Assembly: GCF_963678975.1 (NCBI RefSeq)
Contig: NC_089274.1
Coordinates: 47,460,075-47,524,074 of the forward strand
Direction: 5' to 3'
DNA: 64,000 bases
Source: Dysidea avara
Lineage: Eukaryota > Porifera > Demospongiae > Dictyoceratida > Dysideidae
Program-made: the position numbers and the translations under genes
Shown: positions 34,750 to 45,303 of the stretch, one piece after another
Position numbering within the stretch: the first letter of the stretch is position 1
How the letters are laid out: each line of letters opens with the position of its first letter
The notes under the pieces: generated by a model
The model's database searches: none
Told to the model about the DNA's origin: nothing
Seen by the model: the letters and a program-made list of their open reading frames with translations, nothing else

Positions 34750-35480
34750 GAAAAAAAAAGAAGGTCACCAGCAGCTAAGCAAAACACAGCAACCAAGTGA
34801 AACACAGCTGTTGCTCCCCAGCGAATTAGCACTGGGAAGCCTCAGTTACTTGAGTTTGGTGCAGGAAAATCCTCTTGGTGCAGCACTCGTAAGCCACACA
34901 AGGATTGCCCAAGTCTCACAGAGAGAAGTCACAGAACCTGAAGTTCCACAATGACCCCTACACCCCTAAGAGAGACAACGACAGTTGGGTATTAGCTTCC
35001 CCAGAAAACACCAGGTACCCATTAATGTTATAGCTGCTTCCCCAGTTGACACAAGGTCACCAGGTCTTCATTTTACAGCCGAGTATTCAGGAGCAATATG
35101 GGTAAAGATTTTTGTTTAAGAAAGCAACAACAACAACAACAACAACACCAACTTAGCATAACCGGGCATGACCCTTTTGATTAACAGGATGATGTTCTAG
35201 CCACTTGGCTATTCTGCCTCTCTCTCTCTCTAATGCACACACATACACGCAGTGAACCAGCACTGGAACACCTGTACATTACCCAGGTGATATGAGTCAA
35301 CACCAGCAAATATCCTGAGACAGGACCAGTTACTCACAGGAGACTGTATCACGTCTCACAGGTGAAGGTATGGACATCCAAAGTCCCATTCACCCACTCT
35401 GCGATACATGGACAGTTGGCATTTACGTATACCTCCCTGGTTTATACCAGGTGGCCATTGATGTAACAGCAGGGTGGACA
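34750..35480 (-). mobile_element. SINE-A related mosaic
   Basis: Shares several blocks with the SINE at 25.1-25.4 kb. They are 'cttccccag' plus 'gacacaaggtcaccaggtc' (35,039-35,075), an 'agaaagcaacaac' repeat, 'ccgggcatgaccc', a tRNA-like head complement 'ctagccacttggc' (35,200-35,212), and, to the right, 'acgtctcacaggtgaaggta' with 'gatacatggacagttggc' (35,352-35,422). The blocks are rearranged, so this is at least two partial, decayed copies. Confidence 0.5.
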
Positions 35481-36857
35481 CTAGACACACAGACACACAC
35501 TACACACCTGTACTATCTGCTTTGTCAGTAGATAAGGTTGGGTTCAAAGGCTAACCTGTGCCAATAGTAGCAAATACAATGAATAACACATTATAATCTC
35601 ACTTGAAATTATATATTATACATGTAAGCATGGACGCAGTTGTACACTCTGTAAGTATGATATTAAAGTTTAAAATTTCTGAAATGAATTTTAATGAATT
35701 GAGGTAATGCCAGGGTCTACTGTTACTCTCCAATACAAGGCAAACTGAGAGGCTACATTTTTTTTGATGTGTGCCAGACACATGACAATAAATGATGCTC
35801 TGCCTAAAATAGTGGTATACCAAGCAGAAAGTTACATAGCTGCATTACACAGCTACGAATATATACTTTCAAAACCGTATGCATGGTGTAGTCCTTGTAA
35901 AAGTGAACTCTAGTGGCTAACACTTTGCATATTGAGTTTGTGTGTGCATGTGTGTGTGTGGTTGGCGCATGCAGTGTGAAAGGTGGTCATTGGGTTGAGT
36001 CAGTTTCGTCTAACACGTACAATATCTCTTTTTTGTGATCAAAAAGTATCTGCTATACACTCTATTGCCTATTGTACCTGTAGTACCATGAAATTGCTCT
36101 GCTAAAAGGATAAATTAATATGCATGAATTTCTTGCCTACGTCATGATATACAGCAATAGAGGAAGCACTAAAATAGTTCTGGAAATGTGGCTTGTGATT
36201 TAACATTGAACGATCAAGGTAATTTAAACATTATTAATGACAAGCAGCCTTCAGACGCTAGCGAACCCAACTCAGTAGTTGAAATAAAAAATGAGTAACA
36301 ATTCAAGAGTCAATAGTTTACTAACAGTATCATGATGGGACAGAACCACGACATTTTCTACAGGCCTGAACATTTACATCAATAATAATGTGGTGTTTCC
36401 ATAATGTTTTAATGAAATCATGACTGCTGCATTGCATGGTGTTGCACAGGCATGGACTGCAGGCGGAGCTGCGACTGTAGTTAACGTCTAGTGCCTTTCC
36501 CATGGTCAGAGTTTAAGTCACTCCTTTCATCTGTGGTATCACAACATGTTTGCTAGTTCATGCAAGTACGGTGGGACAGGAAAATCCAAGGGAACATCAT
36601 GAGACCTAGTCTCGTGCGTGCGACACCTATCTATGATCAGGCATATTGCAGGGTATGGATACAGTCGAGGATACAGCGTAGCTAGAGCATAGATAGTATC
36701 TATGCGTAGAGTAAGACGACACACTGCCTTAGGCCATTTACAACACACAAGCACTTTGAATTCACACTAAACTCACAATAAACTTCCAATCTCACTAAAC
36801 TCCGATACATCCGGAGAGACAGTCAAGGCGCTACTCCTGACACCCGCATCCTTCAAT
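35481..36857. other. Non-coding, nothing firm
   Basis: The part 36,430-36,970 is more CpG-rich than its surroundings and could be regulatory or an old exon, but no splice-supported frame was found. A 48-codon frame starting ATG at 36,858 and ending at 37,004 overlaps the CAGGTA palindromes and is not called as a gene. Confidence 0.35.
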
Positions 36858-37019
36858 ATGGTAATAATAGCAGCGCTACCCAAACGTGCGACTATACACG
36901 GTGATACTATTCAGGTATTACCTGATATAACACGTGACTTTTCCTCAGATAACTACCTGAATATATTACGAGAATCGGGTGAAGACACAGTCTTCAGTTT
37001 TTAGCACAGGCGCTTTTTA

Positions 37020-37580
37020 GATGAATTTCATAATTAAACCGTTGCCCCTAGCAACCTGGATTTTACATTATTTTGTAGGTGCGAATGTCAAAAGTAACAT
37101 CTCCAATTTTTAAATGGATAGCATTTATAGGTCATGAAATATGACATTTTAAAGTTTGCATACATTATCTATGGGAGGGGGTAACAGTTGCCCCTTCTGG
37201 GAAATCACATGGATAATGTATAGGAAAACCACAAATTTCAAAATGTCATATCTCATGATCTATATACTCTATCATTTAAAATTTGGAGAGGTTAATTGTG
37301 AGATTCACACCTACAAATAATGTTCAGTTGAGAAATGACATTAATTGAATTTGCTGTTTTCCCCACAAATGATTTATGTGAATGCCCAGAAGGGGCAACT
37401 GTTGTCCCCTCTCATAAAAAATGTATAGAAACTGAAAACGACAAACTTTAAAATGTTATATCTCATGACCTATATATCCTTTTAAAATTTGAAGATGTTA
37501 CTATAGACATTTACCCCTACAAATGTTGTAAAATTCAGGTTGCTAGGGGTAATGCAACTTTTGTTATTATGAAATTCAAC
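37020..37580. mobile_element. 560-bp inverted-repeat (foldback) element
   Basis: The outer arms share TGAATTTCATAA...CCCCTAGCAACCTG (left, about 37,022-37,060) with the complement on the right (about 37,535-37,577). A second inner inverted pair surrounds 'gttgccccttctggg' (37,189) and 'cccagaaggggcaac' (37,385), together with 'aaaatgt.atatctcatgacctatat' blocks. Most of the element is therefore self-complementary. No transposase or clear TSD. Confidence 0.75.
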
Positions 37581-37636
37581 CATTGGCCAAGGGGTTTGTT
37601 ACCCGGTTGAGCTGACAATACGTAGCTTCATAGATA

Positions 37637-37739
37637 AAGAGTTCCATAACTTGATACTACTTGGAAAAAAAGAATTCCAGCAAGAATTAATGCTTATTCA
37701 AATTCTTTTTTTCCAAGTAGTATCAAGTTATAGAACTCT
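37637..37739. repeat. Hairpin, ~40-bp arms
   Basis: Two nearly perfect complementary arms: AGAGTTCCATAACTTGATAC onwards, and the matching GTATCAAGTTATAGAACTCT. They flank a 24-base loop. It lies just downstream (minus strand) of the exon candidate ending at 37,884, probably in an intron or 3' flank. Confidence 0.8.
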
Positions 37740-37883
37740 CTAACAAATGATGATGTATATAGTTCTGATCTCAGCCAATTTAAGCAAAGGATAACAGGAC
37801 TGCTCTTATAATTTTGTAATGTAACCACTTTGTGCATATATGCTCCTTGTGAGGTCCGCACAATAACAATAATAAATAAATAC

Positions 37884-38145
37884 CTGACATAGCAGCCAAC
37901 AAATCAGTTGTCTGTAATTCCTTACAGTAATTAGCATGACTCACTGCATGTTCAACTATAGTTTTGTTGCAGCAATGAGCCATAGCTACTACATCTTGCA
38001 ATAACCCAAAAGATTCCTCCATGGCCCACCCAATTATTATAATAGTAGTCAAAATTATTACTTACCGTTGATTTTCACCACTTGCCAAAGATGTGCACAT
38101 GTATGCTTCACAATAATTTTGACACAGTAATCTTTAAACAGCTGG
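37884..38145 (-). CDS. Two-exon host gene fragment (unknown protein)
   Basis: On the minus strand, exon 1 spans about 38,145-38,066, after an acceptor-like 'agctacag'. It ends at a consensus donor G|GTAAGTAA. A 71-bp intron (38,065-37,995) ends 'ttattgcaag', and exon 2 (37,994-37,884) ends CAG|GTATTT. The phase is consistent: exon 1 leaves one base that exon 2 completes, and exon 2 again ends in phase 1. The joined frame is open and includes DYCVKIIVKHTCAHLW and then NKTIVEHAVSHANYCKELQ. No domain is recognised. Neither the start nor the end of the gene was found. The tiny intron fits compact invertebrate genes. It could be a decayed exon pair. Confidence 0.45.
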
Positions 38146-38365
38146 CTGTAGCTAGGACCAGATGTCTACAGATCTAGACCATCAGCACTTGTGCTGTAAA
38201 AGCTTACAAATATTAATTCACTCATAGCTATGGACTTGAATTGTAATAATAAAAAGAACACCAATGTTTTGAATTCACACACAATGTTATATGTGCATAC
38301 TTTACAGACATAGTATTCATGCAACTAGCAGCAACACATGGTAGCTGCATGAACAACTTTGATTA

Positions 38366-38432
38366 TGTTGACAAATAGGTATTCTGAAGATGTGACTACT
38401 TGCATCAAGAGATGCTCCTAATTTTGTGGACA
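38366..38432 (-). pseudogene. Partial copy of the 60-kb terminal exon
   Basis: The minus strand matches the exon at 60,051-60,239, sharing EELST.LGASLD.SSHI, but lacks about 10 bp present there and so goes out of frame before the stop. At its right edge the match ends where CAGTGGCAGATTTAGGGG begins, which looks like a transposon terminus. It indicates a duplicated gene, one copy of which was disrupted by an insertion. Confidence 0.6.
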
Positions 38433-39225
38433 ACTCTTCTCAGTGGCAGATTTAGGGGTGGGTCAAGGGGGCTCTTGACCCCTTGACTTATAGCTGCAAA
38501 TAACTACCACCAGTCTCTGACATATAAATGATGTACTCCCAAGACTTCCAATGGGCAGCCTAAATGCAAATTAAAGCCCACAATTAAACATATTTGAGTT
38601 TTGCATAAATGACATAGCCAGCTGTGCATAGCGCTGTATAATATTAAATAAATTTCTTTAACATGAACAGTAGCTTTCGGTTGTATAAACTTGTGCACAC
38701 CAAAATCTGTTATTATAAACCTTTCAATATTCAGAGTGTGTCAGCATTTTCAAGAGAGCTGCATTGAGTGCATTCTAAGATCCTGTCTAGTGACTACACC
38801 AATGTATTTGAGTGCACAAAAGTGTGTACTGTGCAGAGCTGCTGAACAAGCCATAATATAACAATAATAGTTCACCAGGAGGGTAGCTGGAAACCCTGGC
38901 CCATCAACAGTTGCACACTATATAAACATCAAAATCTATATAACCTATATATTTCCCATTATGCTTGCATTATGGTCCTAGGTTAACAACATTTCTTTAC
39001 AATTATCTTGGAATATTTTAATCACTGAATGCTCTATTAGAGTATTTCATTACACGGTGACTGTTCTATTAGAGAGTATTGGTCTAAGGAGCTATATACA
39101 ATGCCTTTGCTCTTTTGCAGTTTACAGTTTTTGCTGACTGTTCTAGAGAGTATCATTTTCATGGAAATAAGCTTCATAGTTTGAAATATCCACCTAATAT
39201 GCTAGCACCATGCTGGCATCACTAT
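38433..39225. other. Non-coding; TE terminus and boundary motif
   Basis: Begins with a CAGTGGCAGATTTAGGGG end followed by 'gggctcttgacccc', a typical short TE terminus with no partner found. Around 39,033-39,092 are two minus-strand copies of the 'ctctaatagagcag' motif seen at the ends of the composite bodies. Confidence 0.4.
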
Positions 39226-39400
39226 GCTTTTTTATTAAGACTTTACAGCATGAGTGCTGCAGGTCGGTAGGACACCTGGTCCTACAGCCTGTTTAAAGTT
39301 GTTACAAAACGTGTGTTTGAAAAGGTTGAGAATGGAGAAAAAATCCATGACTGGACCTGGGCAGCCTTGAACCTGCAGCCATCCGATTAATGCTCAAACA
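39226..39400 (-). mobile_element. tRNA-derived SINE (type B) fragment
   Basis: Minus-strand landmarks: CAGGTTCAAGGCTGCCC (B-box-like), 'aggtccagtcatggatttt', and, at the left edge, 'ctgtaaagtctt', comparable to the 'ctgtaaagcgtt' end of the copies at 55.6-56.1 kb. The head up to about 58,200 in the copy at 58.1 kb is closely similar ('ccatgactggacctgggcag'). Confidence 0.55.
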
Positions 39401-40816
39401 TAAAACTTATAAACAATTATAGCTGTTGAGTAAACTCAAAATATATATCACTGTCATGTGTACAGCAACTTAGCTTCTCCATTATACTGTAGGGATGTCA
39501 ACGGATTTTAAAAATTTAATGCATGTTCCAGTGAATCTAGCCACAGAATTCTGTAGAGCTAAAAAAGTGTTGCAGATTGATATAATTATAAGGTTTGCCA
39601 CATTTGGTTTTGTGATAGCCAGTAATTGGCAAATAAACAAATAGGCAGTTCTCCAGATTTTTCCATTGAGCACCATTAGTAGCCATATGCACGGCACACA
39701 ACAACACAGGTGACGTATGGGTGATTATATGATGCATTCTCAATTGTGCAGCATTGTCAGGAAACTAACACAGGCATTTAAATTACATCTTACACTGACT
39801 GAAAATCACCCTATCAATAAACTGGAACAGTAATATTAACACTACTCAATGTGGTAATCGACAAAACTAGCCTGCTGTCATCTTCCACACAATTTCTAGG
39901 GAGGAATCTAACATATATTGGAGTTCACACATACACCTAGCTACTCTGAAACTCACCAAAAGAACACTTCCTTAATTGACAAGGTCATCAGTATGAAATT
40001 AAAGTGAAAAATCTAGTTCCTAAACTGTCTGTAAAACACACAATATATTGTACCACTTTTTAATGAATTTATGGGAGAAGAAATTCAGTAATTTTTGTGG
40101 GGCTTTGACATCCCTATAATTATAGGAACATATAAATATACTATTACATAAAACAATTCATGTCACTTTGAACACACTCGCTTTAACACGTACAGTCCAT
40201 ACTACTGGTATCTTCCCTCCTGTGGACACATAATAGGTGTCATCTGATACACCACGAGCCATCCAAAAATCAGCAATCTGTCAAGATCATTTATCTTTAT
40301 CCTTATCCTCATGAAAAAACGTTAACAACAAAAATCCACCAATTATGAGCATAATTTCAGGAATATAGGTAGTTAAAAATTTATATTACAATTCATGAAT
40401 TTCTTACTTGCAGTGTAATGGGGGAATAGATACTCTTAACCAACAGTGTTAGAGTCACCACTTAGCAATTAAAATAAACATGGCAGAATTTGTCCTACAG
40501 ATCAGATTGATCAGACATTTTCATCTCTTAGTTTATCATAACGGCTACATACAATAAAATCCATGCTTATTATACCTGATAGGACGTATTCATGCAAGGT
40601 TAAGTGTATCTACTGTAACTTTAATTTCAAACTCCCAACACTTCAAATATACAACATCATTAAATAATTCATTATACTATAACACTGACAGTATAATTAT
40701 CATATTAACACTCAAGGTTATTGATCTTAATATTATTATTATCTGCAAAAGATACCCTAACCTTTTCCAAGCTAAGCAAGACAATTTTTGACTATCATAC
40801 ATAAAAAGATTCAATA
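39401..40816. other. Non-coding, nothing recognised
   Basis: No coding frame with splice support and no definable repeat. Confidence 0.45.
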
Positions 40817-41286
40817 TTTGTGACCAGGCCTGTGACAATAGGGCATGTGGGCACAAACTACACCCCATCACTCTACAAGTCATATCTCGGTACTAGAAAA
40901 GTATATTTCCATTCTGTAACTTGCATCATGATGCCACTTAAATGCTTACCAAGAAATGAAAATTGCAATACCATAGCATAATGGTACAAAATGTTATGAG
41001 TGATGAAAGTATGACAAAGTAGGCAAAAATTTGTGACCAGGCCTGTGACAATAGGGCATGTGGGCACAAACTACACCCCATCACTCTACAAGTCATATCT
41101 CGGTACTAGAAAAGTATATTTCCATTCTGTAACTTGCATCATGATGCCACTTAAATGCTTACCAAGAAATGAAAATTGCAATACCATAGCATAATGGTAC
41201 AAAATGTTATGAGTGATGAAAGTATGACAAAGTAGGCAAAAATCATGTGCCCACATGCCCTATTATCGCAGGCCCAGTCACATTTG
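40817..41286. mobile_element. TIR element with exact internal 213-bp duplication
   Basis: Two apparently identical 213-bp copies (40,817-41,029 and 41,030-41,242) are followed by one inverted terminal segment (41,243-41,286). The repeat begins TTTGTGACCAGGCCTGTGAC. The right end holds TGTGCCCACATGCCC...CAGGCCCAGTCACA, its imperfect complement. So an element of about 257 bp with TIRs has had its left TIR plus body duplicated in tandem. No ORF of note. Confidence 0.8.
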
Positions 41287-41352
41287 TTGCCAATATTTTG
41301 TTTTGCTGAAATTCAACAACAAAGGTTCTACACTGCACAAAAATACACTTAA

Positions 41353-41607
41353 ATCAAGACACACGGTAGTGTGTCGTGCGGCCCAAGAAGCCGGCGCGTA
41401 ACACCCGTGAGTATATTGACAGGAAGAAAGAAAACGCAATTTTCGCACCTCCGTAGCTCTGTGCTTCCTTGATGAAACAAGACGATTTTTGCTGTGGACA
41501 TGCCCCCCAACTGCAGCACTCCACATTCCAAATTTGAGCGAAATCGCTTCGCGCGTTCCCGAGATATGCGACTTCAAAAATTGGCTCAGTTTCTTCGTTT
41601 TTTTTTT

Positions 41608-41638
<31 letters not shown>

Positions 41639-42237
41639 TTTTTCTTTTTCTTGTCGCACACTTACAAAAACTGCTATAAAACTCGCACGCCATATCCGAT
41701 TGCCTTGAAATTTGGCACACAGAAGGGGGATATAAAGGCGCATCTCGGTACCAACTTTGGCTGGAATACGATAAACAGGCAAAGAGTTATGAGCGATTAT
41801 TCACGAAAATTAACACCAATATGTTGTCACGCCTACAGGGTAAACCGCGTATGGGAAGAAGCTGAAAATCGGTGGGTGAATAGGTTAACTATTGAACCTC
41901 AAACCTTTTGTGGTTTGAAAGAAATCGAGCTAAAAACCAGGAAGATACAACGAAAAAACCAACAGTGTGTAACAATTACGCAATCGAGATTAGCTAATAA
42001 AAAACGACTGCTTGCCACGCCTACCAGGTAAACCGCTTGGGGTAATGCTTTGAAAATCGCTGTACAGATGGAGTTATCATCTTAGAAAGGCTCTTCAATG
42101 GTGTAGAAGAATCAGACTTAAAACCACGGAGTTATAACACGAAATCCAACTTAGTGTAGCAAGTGTGAGATCGAGATACTCTAATAGAGCAGTCATCCTA
42201 ATAGAGCAGTCATCCTAATAGAGCAGTCACCCGAAGA
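41353..42237 (+). repeat. Composite unit 2: body
   Basis: The most complete 5' end, ATCAAGACACACGGTAGTGT, contains the hairpin ACACAC-GGTA-GTGTGT and then 'ggcccaagaagccgg'. A TTC-rich tract at 41,600-41,640 and internal motifs match the other bodies. Positions 41,362-44,427 (body plus satellite) are the first half of a 3066-bp tandem duplication. A 180-codon frame (41,489-42,031) crosses the pyrimidine tract. It is open in this copy and its duplicate only, so I do not call a gene. The right end is 'gagatactctaatagagcag' repeated three times. Confidence 0.9.
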
Positions 42238-44427
42238 GAATTCAAGAGATCAGCTAGAAACAAGTAACCTGTATAGAGATCAGCTACAAACAAGCCACCC
42301 TGTAGAGAGATCAGCCACAAACAATTCACCCTGTAGAGAGATCAGCTAGAAGAAGTTACCTTGTAGGGAATTCATGCAACTATAGAAAGAGATAATTCAG
42401 CTAGAAGAAATCACCTTGTAGAGTTCAGCTACAAAGAAACCACAATGTAGAGAGTTCAGATACAAAGAAACCACCATGTAGAGAATTCGTTTACAAACAA
42501 GTCACCCTATAGAAAGATCAGCTAGAAGAAGTTACCTCGTAGAGAGTTCAGTTACAAAGAAACCACCATGTAGAGAATTCATTTACAAACTAGTGACCCT
42601 GTAGAGACATCAGCTAGAAGAAGTTACCTTGTAAAGAGTTCAGCTACATAGAAACCATTCTGTAAAGAGCTCAGCTACAAACAAATCACCCTGTAGAGAG
42701 ATCAGCTAGAAGAAGTTACCTTGTTGATAGTTCAGCTACAAAGAAACCATCATGTAGAGAGTTCAGCTACAAACAAATCTACCTGTAGAGAGATCAGCTA
42801 GAAGAAGTTACCTTGTAGAGAGTTCAGCTTCAAACAAATCACCCTGTAGAAAGATCAGCTAGAAGAGGTCACCTTGTAGAGAGTTCAGTTACAAAAAAAC
42901 CACCATGTAGAGAGCTCAACTACAAACTAGTGACATTGTAGAGACATCAGCTAGAAGAAGTTACCTTGTAGAGAGTTCAGCTACAAAGAAACCATTCTTT
43001 AAAGAGCTCAGCTGCAAACAAACCACCTGTACAGAATTCAGCTACAAATAAATCACCCTGTAGAAAGATGAGCTAGAAAAAGTTACCTTGTAGAGAGTTC
43101 AGTTACAAAGAAACCACCATGTAGAGAATTCAGCTACAAACTAGTGACCCTGTAAAGACATCAGCTAGAAGAAGTTACCTTGAGAGAGTTCAACTACAAA
43201 GAAACCATCATGTAGAGAGTTCAGCTACAAACAAATCTACCTGTAGAGAGATCAGCTAGAAGAAGTTACCTTGTAGAGAGTTCAGCTTCAAACAAATCAC
43301 CCTGTAGAAAGATCAGCTAGAAGAGGTCACCTTGTAGAGAGTTCAGTTACAAAAAAACCACCATGTAGAGAGCTCAACTACAAACTAGTGACATTGTAGA
43401 GACATCAGCTAGAAGAAGTTACCTTGTAGAGAGTTCAGCTACAAAGAAACCATTCTTTAAAGAGCTCAGCTGCAAACAAACCACCTGTACAGAATTCAGC
43501 TACAAATAAATCACCCTGTAGAAAGATGAGCTAGAAAAAGTTACCTTGTAGAGAGTTTAGTTACAAAGAAACCACCATGTAGAGAATTCAGCTACAAACT
43601 AGTGACCCTGTAAAGACATCAGCTAGAAGAAGTTACCTTGAGAGAGTTCAGCTACAAAGAAACCATTATTTAAAGAGCTCAGCTGCAAACAAATCACCTA
43701 TACAGAATTCAGCTACAAACAAATCACCATGTAGAGAGATCAGCTAGAAGAAGTTAACTTGTAGAGAGTTCAGCTACAAAGAAACCATCATTTAGAGAGT
43801 TCAGCTTCAAACAAATCACCTGTAGAGAGTTCAGCTACAAAAAAATCTCCCTGTAGAGAGATCAGCTAGAAGAAGTTACCTTGTAGATCGTTCAGCTACA
43901 AACAAATCACCCTGTAGAGAGATCAGCTAGAAGAAGTTACCTTGTAGAGAGTTCAGCAACAAAGAAACCACTATGTAGAGAGTTCAGCTGCAAAGAAATC
44001 ACCCTGTATAAAATTCTGCCACGAACAAATTGCCCTGTAGAAAGATCAGTGAGAAGAAGTTACCTTGTAGATAGTTCAGCTACCAACAAATCACCATGTA
44101 GAGAGATCAGCTAGAAGAAGTTAACTTGTAGAGAGTTCAGCTACAAAGAAACCATCATTTAGAGAGTTCAGTTTCAAACAAATCACCTGTAGAGAGTTCA
44201 GCTACAAACAAATCTCCCTGTAGAGAGATCAGCTAGAAGAAGTTACCTTGTAGATCGTTCAGCTACGAACAAGTCACCCTGTAGAGAGATCAGCTAGAAG
44301 AAGTTACCTTGTAGAGAGTTCAGCTACAAAGAAAACACCATGTAGAGAGTTCAGCTGCAAAGAAATCACCCTGTAGAAAATTGTAGAGAGTTCAACTAGA
44401 GTTCAATTGTATCAATTGTAGAGAGTT
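42238..44427 (+). repeat. Satellite array 2
   Basis: About 70 monomers of 30/31 bp. Two alternating types are visible: GTAGAGAGTTCAGCTACAAA (31 bp with CAAATCACCCT) and GTAGAGAGATCAGCTAGAAG (30 bp with AAGTTACCTT). A 458-bp higher-order unit occurs twice (for example, matching positions 42,781 and 43,239). From about 42,740 the array matches 62,745-64,000 at a constant offset of 20,008 bp. Confidence 0.95.
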
Positions 44428-44673
44428 CACGGTAGTGTGTCGTGCGGCCCAAGAAGCCGGCGCGTAACACCCGTGAGTATATTGACAGGAAGAAAGAAAA
44501 CGCAATTTTCGCACCTCCGTAGCTCTGTGCTTCCTTGATGAAACAAGACGATTTTTGCTGTGGACATGCCCCCCAACTGCAGCACTCCACATTCCAAATT
44601 TGAGCGAAATCGCTTCGCGCGTTCCCGAGATATGCGACTTCAAAAATTGGCTCAGTTTCTTCGTTTTTTTTTT

Positions 44674-44704
<31 letters not shown>

Positions 44705-45303
44705 TTTTTCTTTTTCTTGTCGCACACTTACAAAAACTGCTATAAAACTCGCACGCCATATCCGATTGCCTTGAAATTTGGCACACAGAAGGGGGATATA
44801 AAGGCGCATCTCGGTACCAACTTTGGCTGGAATACGATAAACAGGCAAAGAGTTATGAGCGATTATTCACGAAAATTAACACCAATATGTTGTCACGCCT
44901 ACAGGGTAAACCGCGTATGGGAAGAAGCTGAAAATCGGTGGGTGAATAGGTTAACTATTGAACCTCAAACCTTTTGTGGTTTGAAAGAAATCGAGCTAAA
45001 AACCAGGAAGATACAACGAAAAAACCAACAGTGTGTAACAATTACGCAATCGAGATTAGCTAATAAAAAACGACTGCTTGCCACGCCTACCAGGTAAACC
45101 GCTTGGGGTAATGCTTTGAAAATCGCTGTACAGATGGAGTTATCATCTTAGAAAGGCTCTTCAATGGTGTAGAAGAATCAGACTTAAAACCACGGAGTTA
45201 TAACACGAAATCCAACTTAGTGTAGCAAGTGTGAGATCGAGATACTCTAATAGAGCAGTCATCCTAATAGAGCAGTCATCCTAATAGAGCAGTCACCCGA
45301 AGA
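44428..45303 (+). repeat. Composite unit 3: body
   Basis: Apparently base-for-base identical to 41,362-42,237. It starts abruptly in mid-hairpin (CACGGTAGTG) directly after a satellite monomer, which marks the 3066-bp tandem duplication breakpoint. Includes the same TTC tract and final 'taatagagcagtcaccc'. Confidence 0.95.

Noticed and set aside
36539-36754. 71-codon minus-strand frame in CpG-richer DNA
   Set aside because: Composition is mildly coding-like, but no domain, splice context or second copy could be shown.
36858-37004. 48-codon plus-strand frame starting ATG
   Set aside because: Too short, it overlaps a repeated palindromic segment shared with 12.3 kb, and there is no supporting splice site or homology.
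41489-42031. 180-codon frame in the composite body (also at 44,555-45,097; partly at 51,244-51,714)
   Set aside because: It crosses a long pyrimidine repeat giving poly-Phe, is broken in units 1, 4 and 5, and is identical in units 2 and 3 only because of a recent duplication. No domain is recognised.
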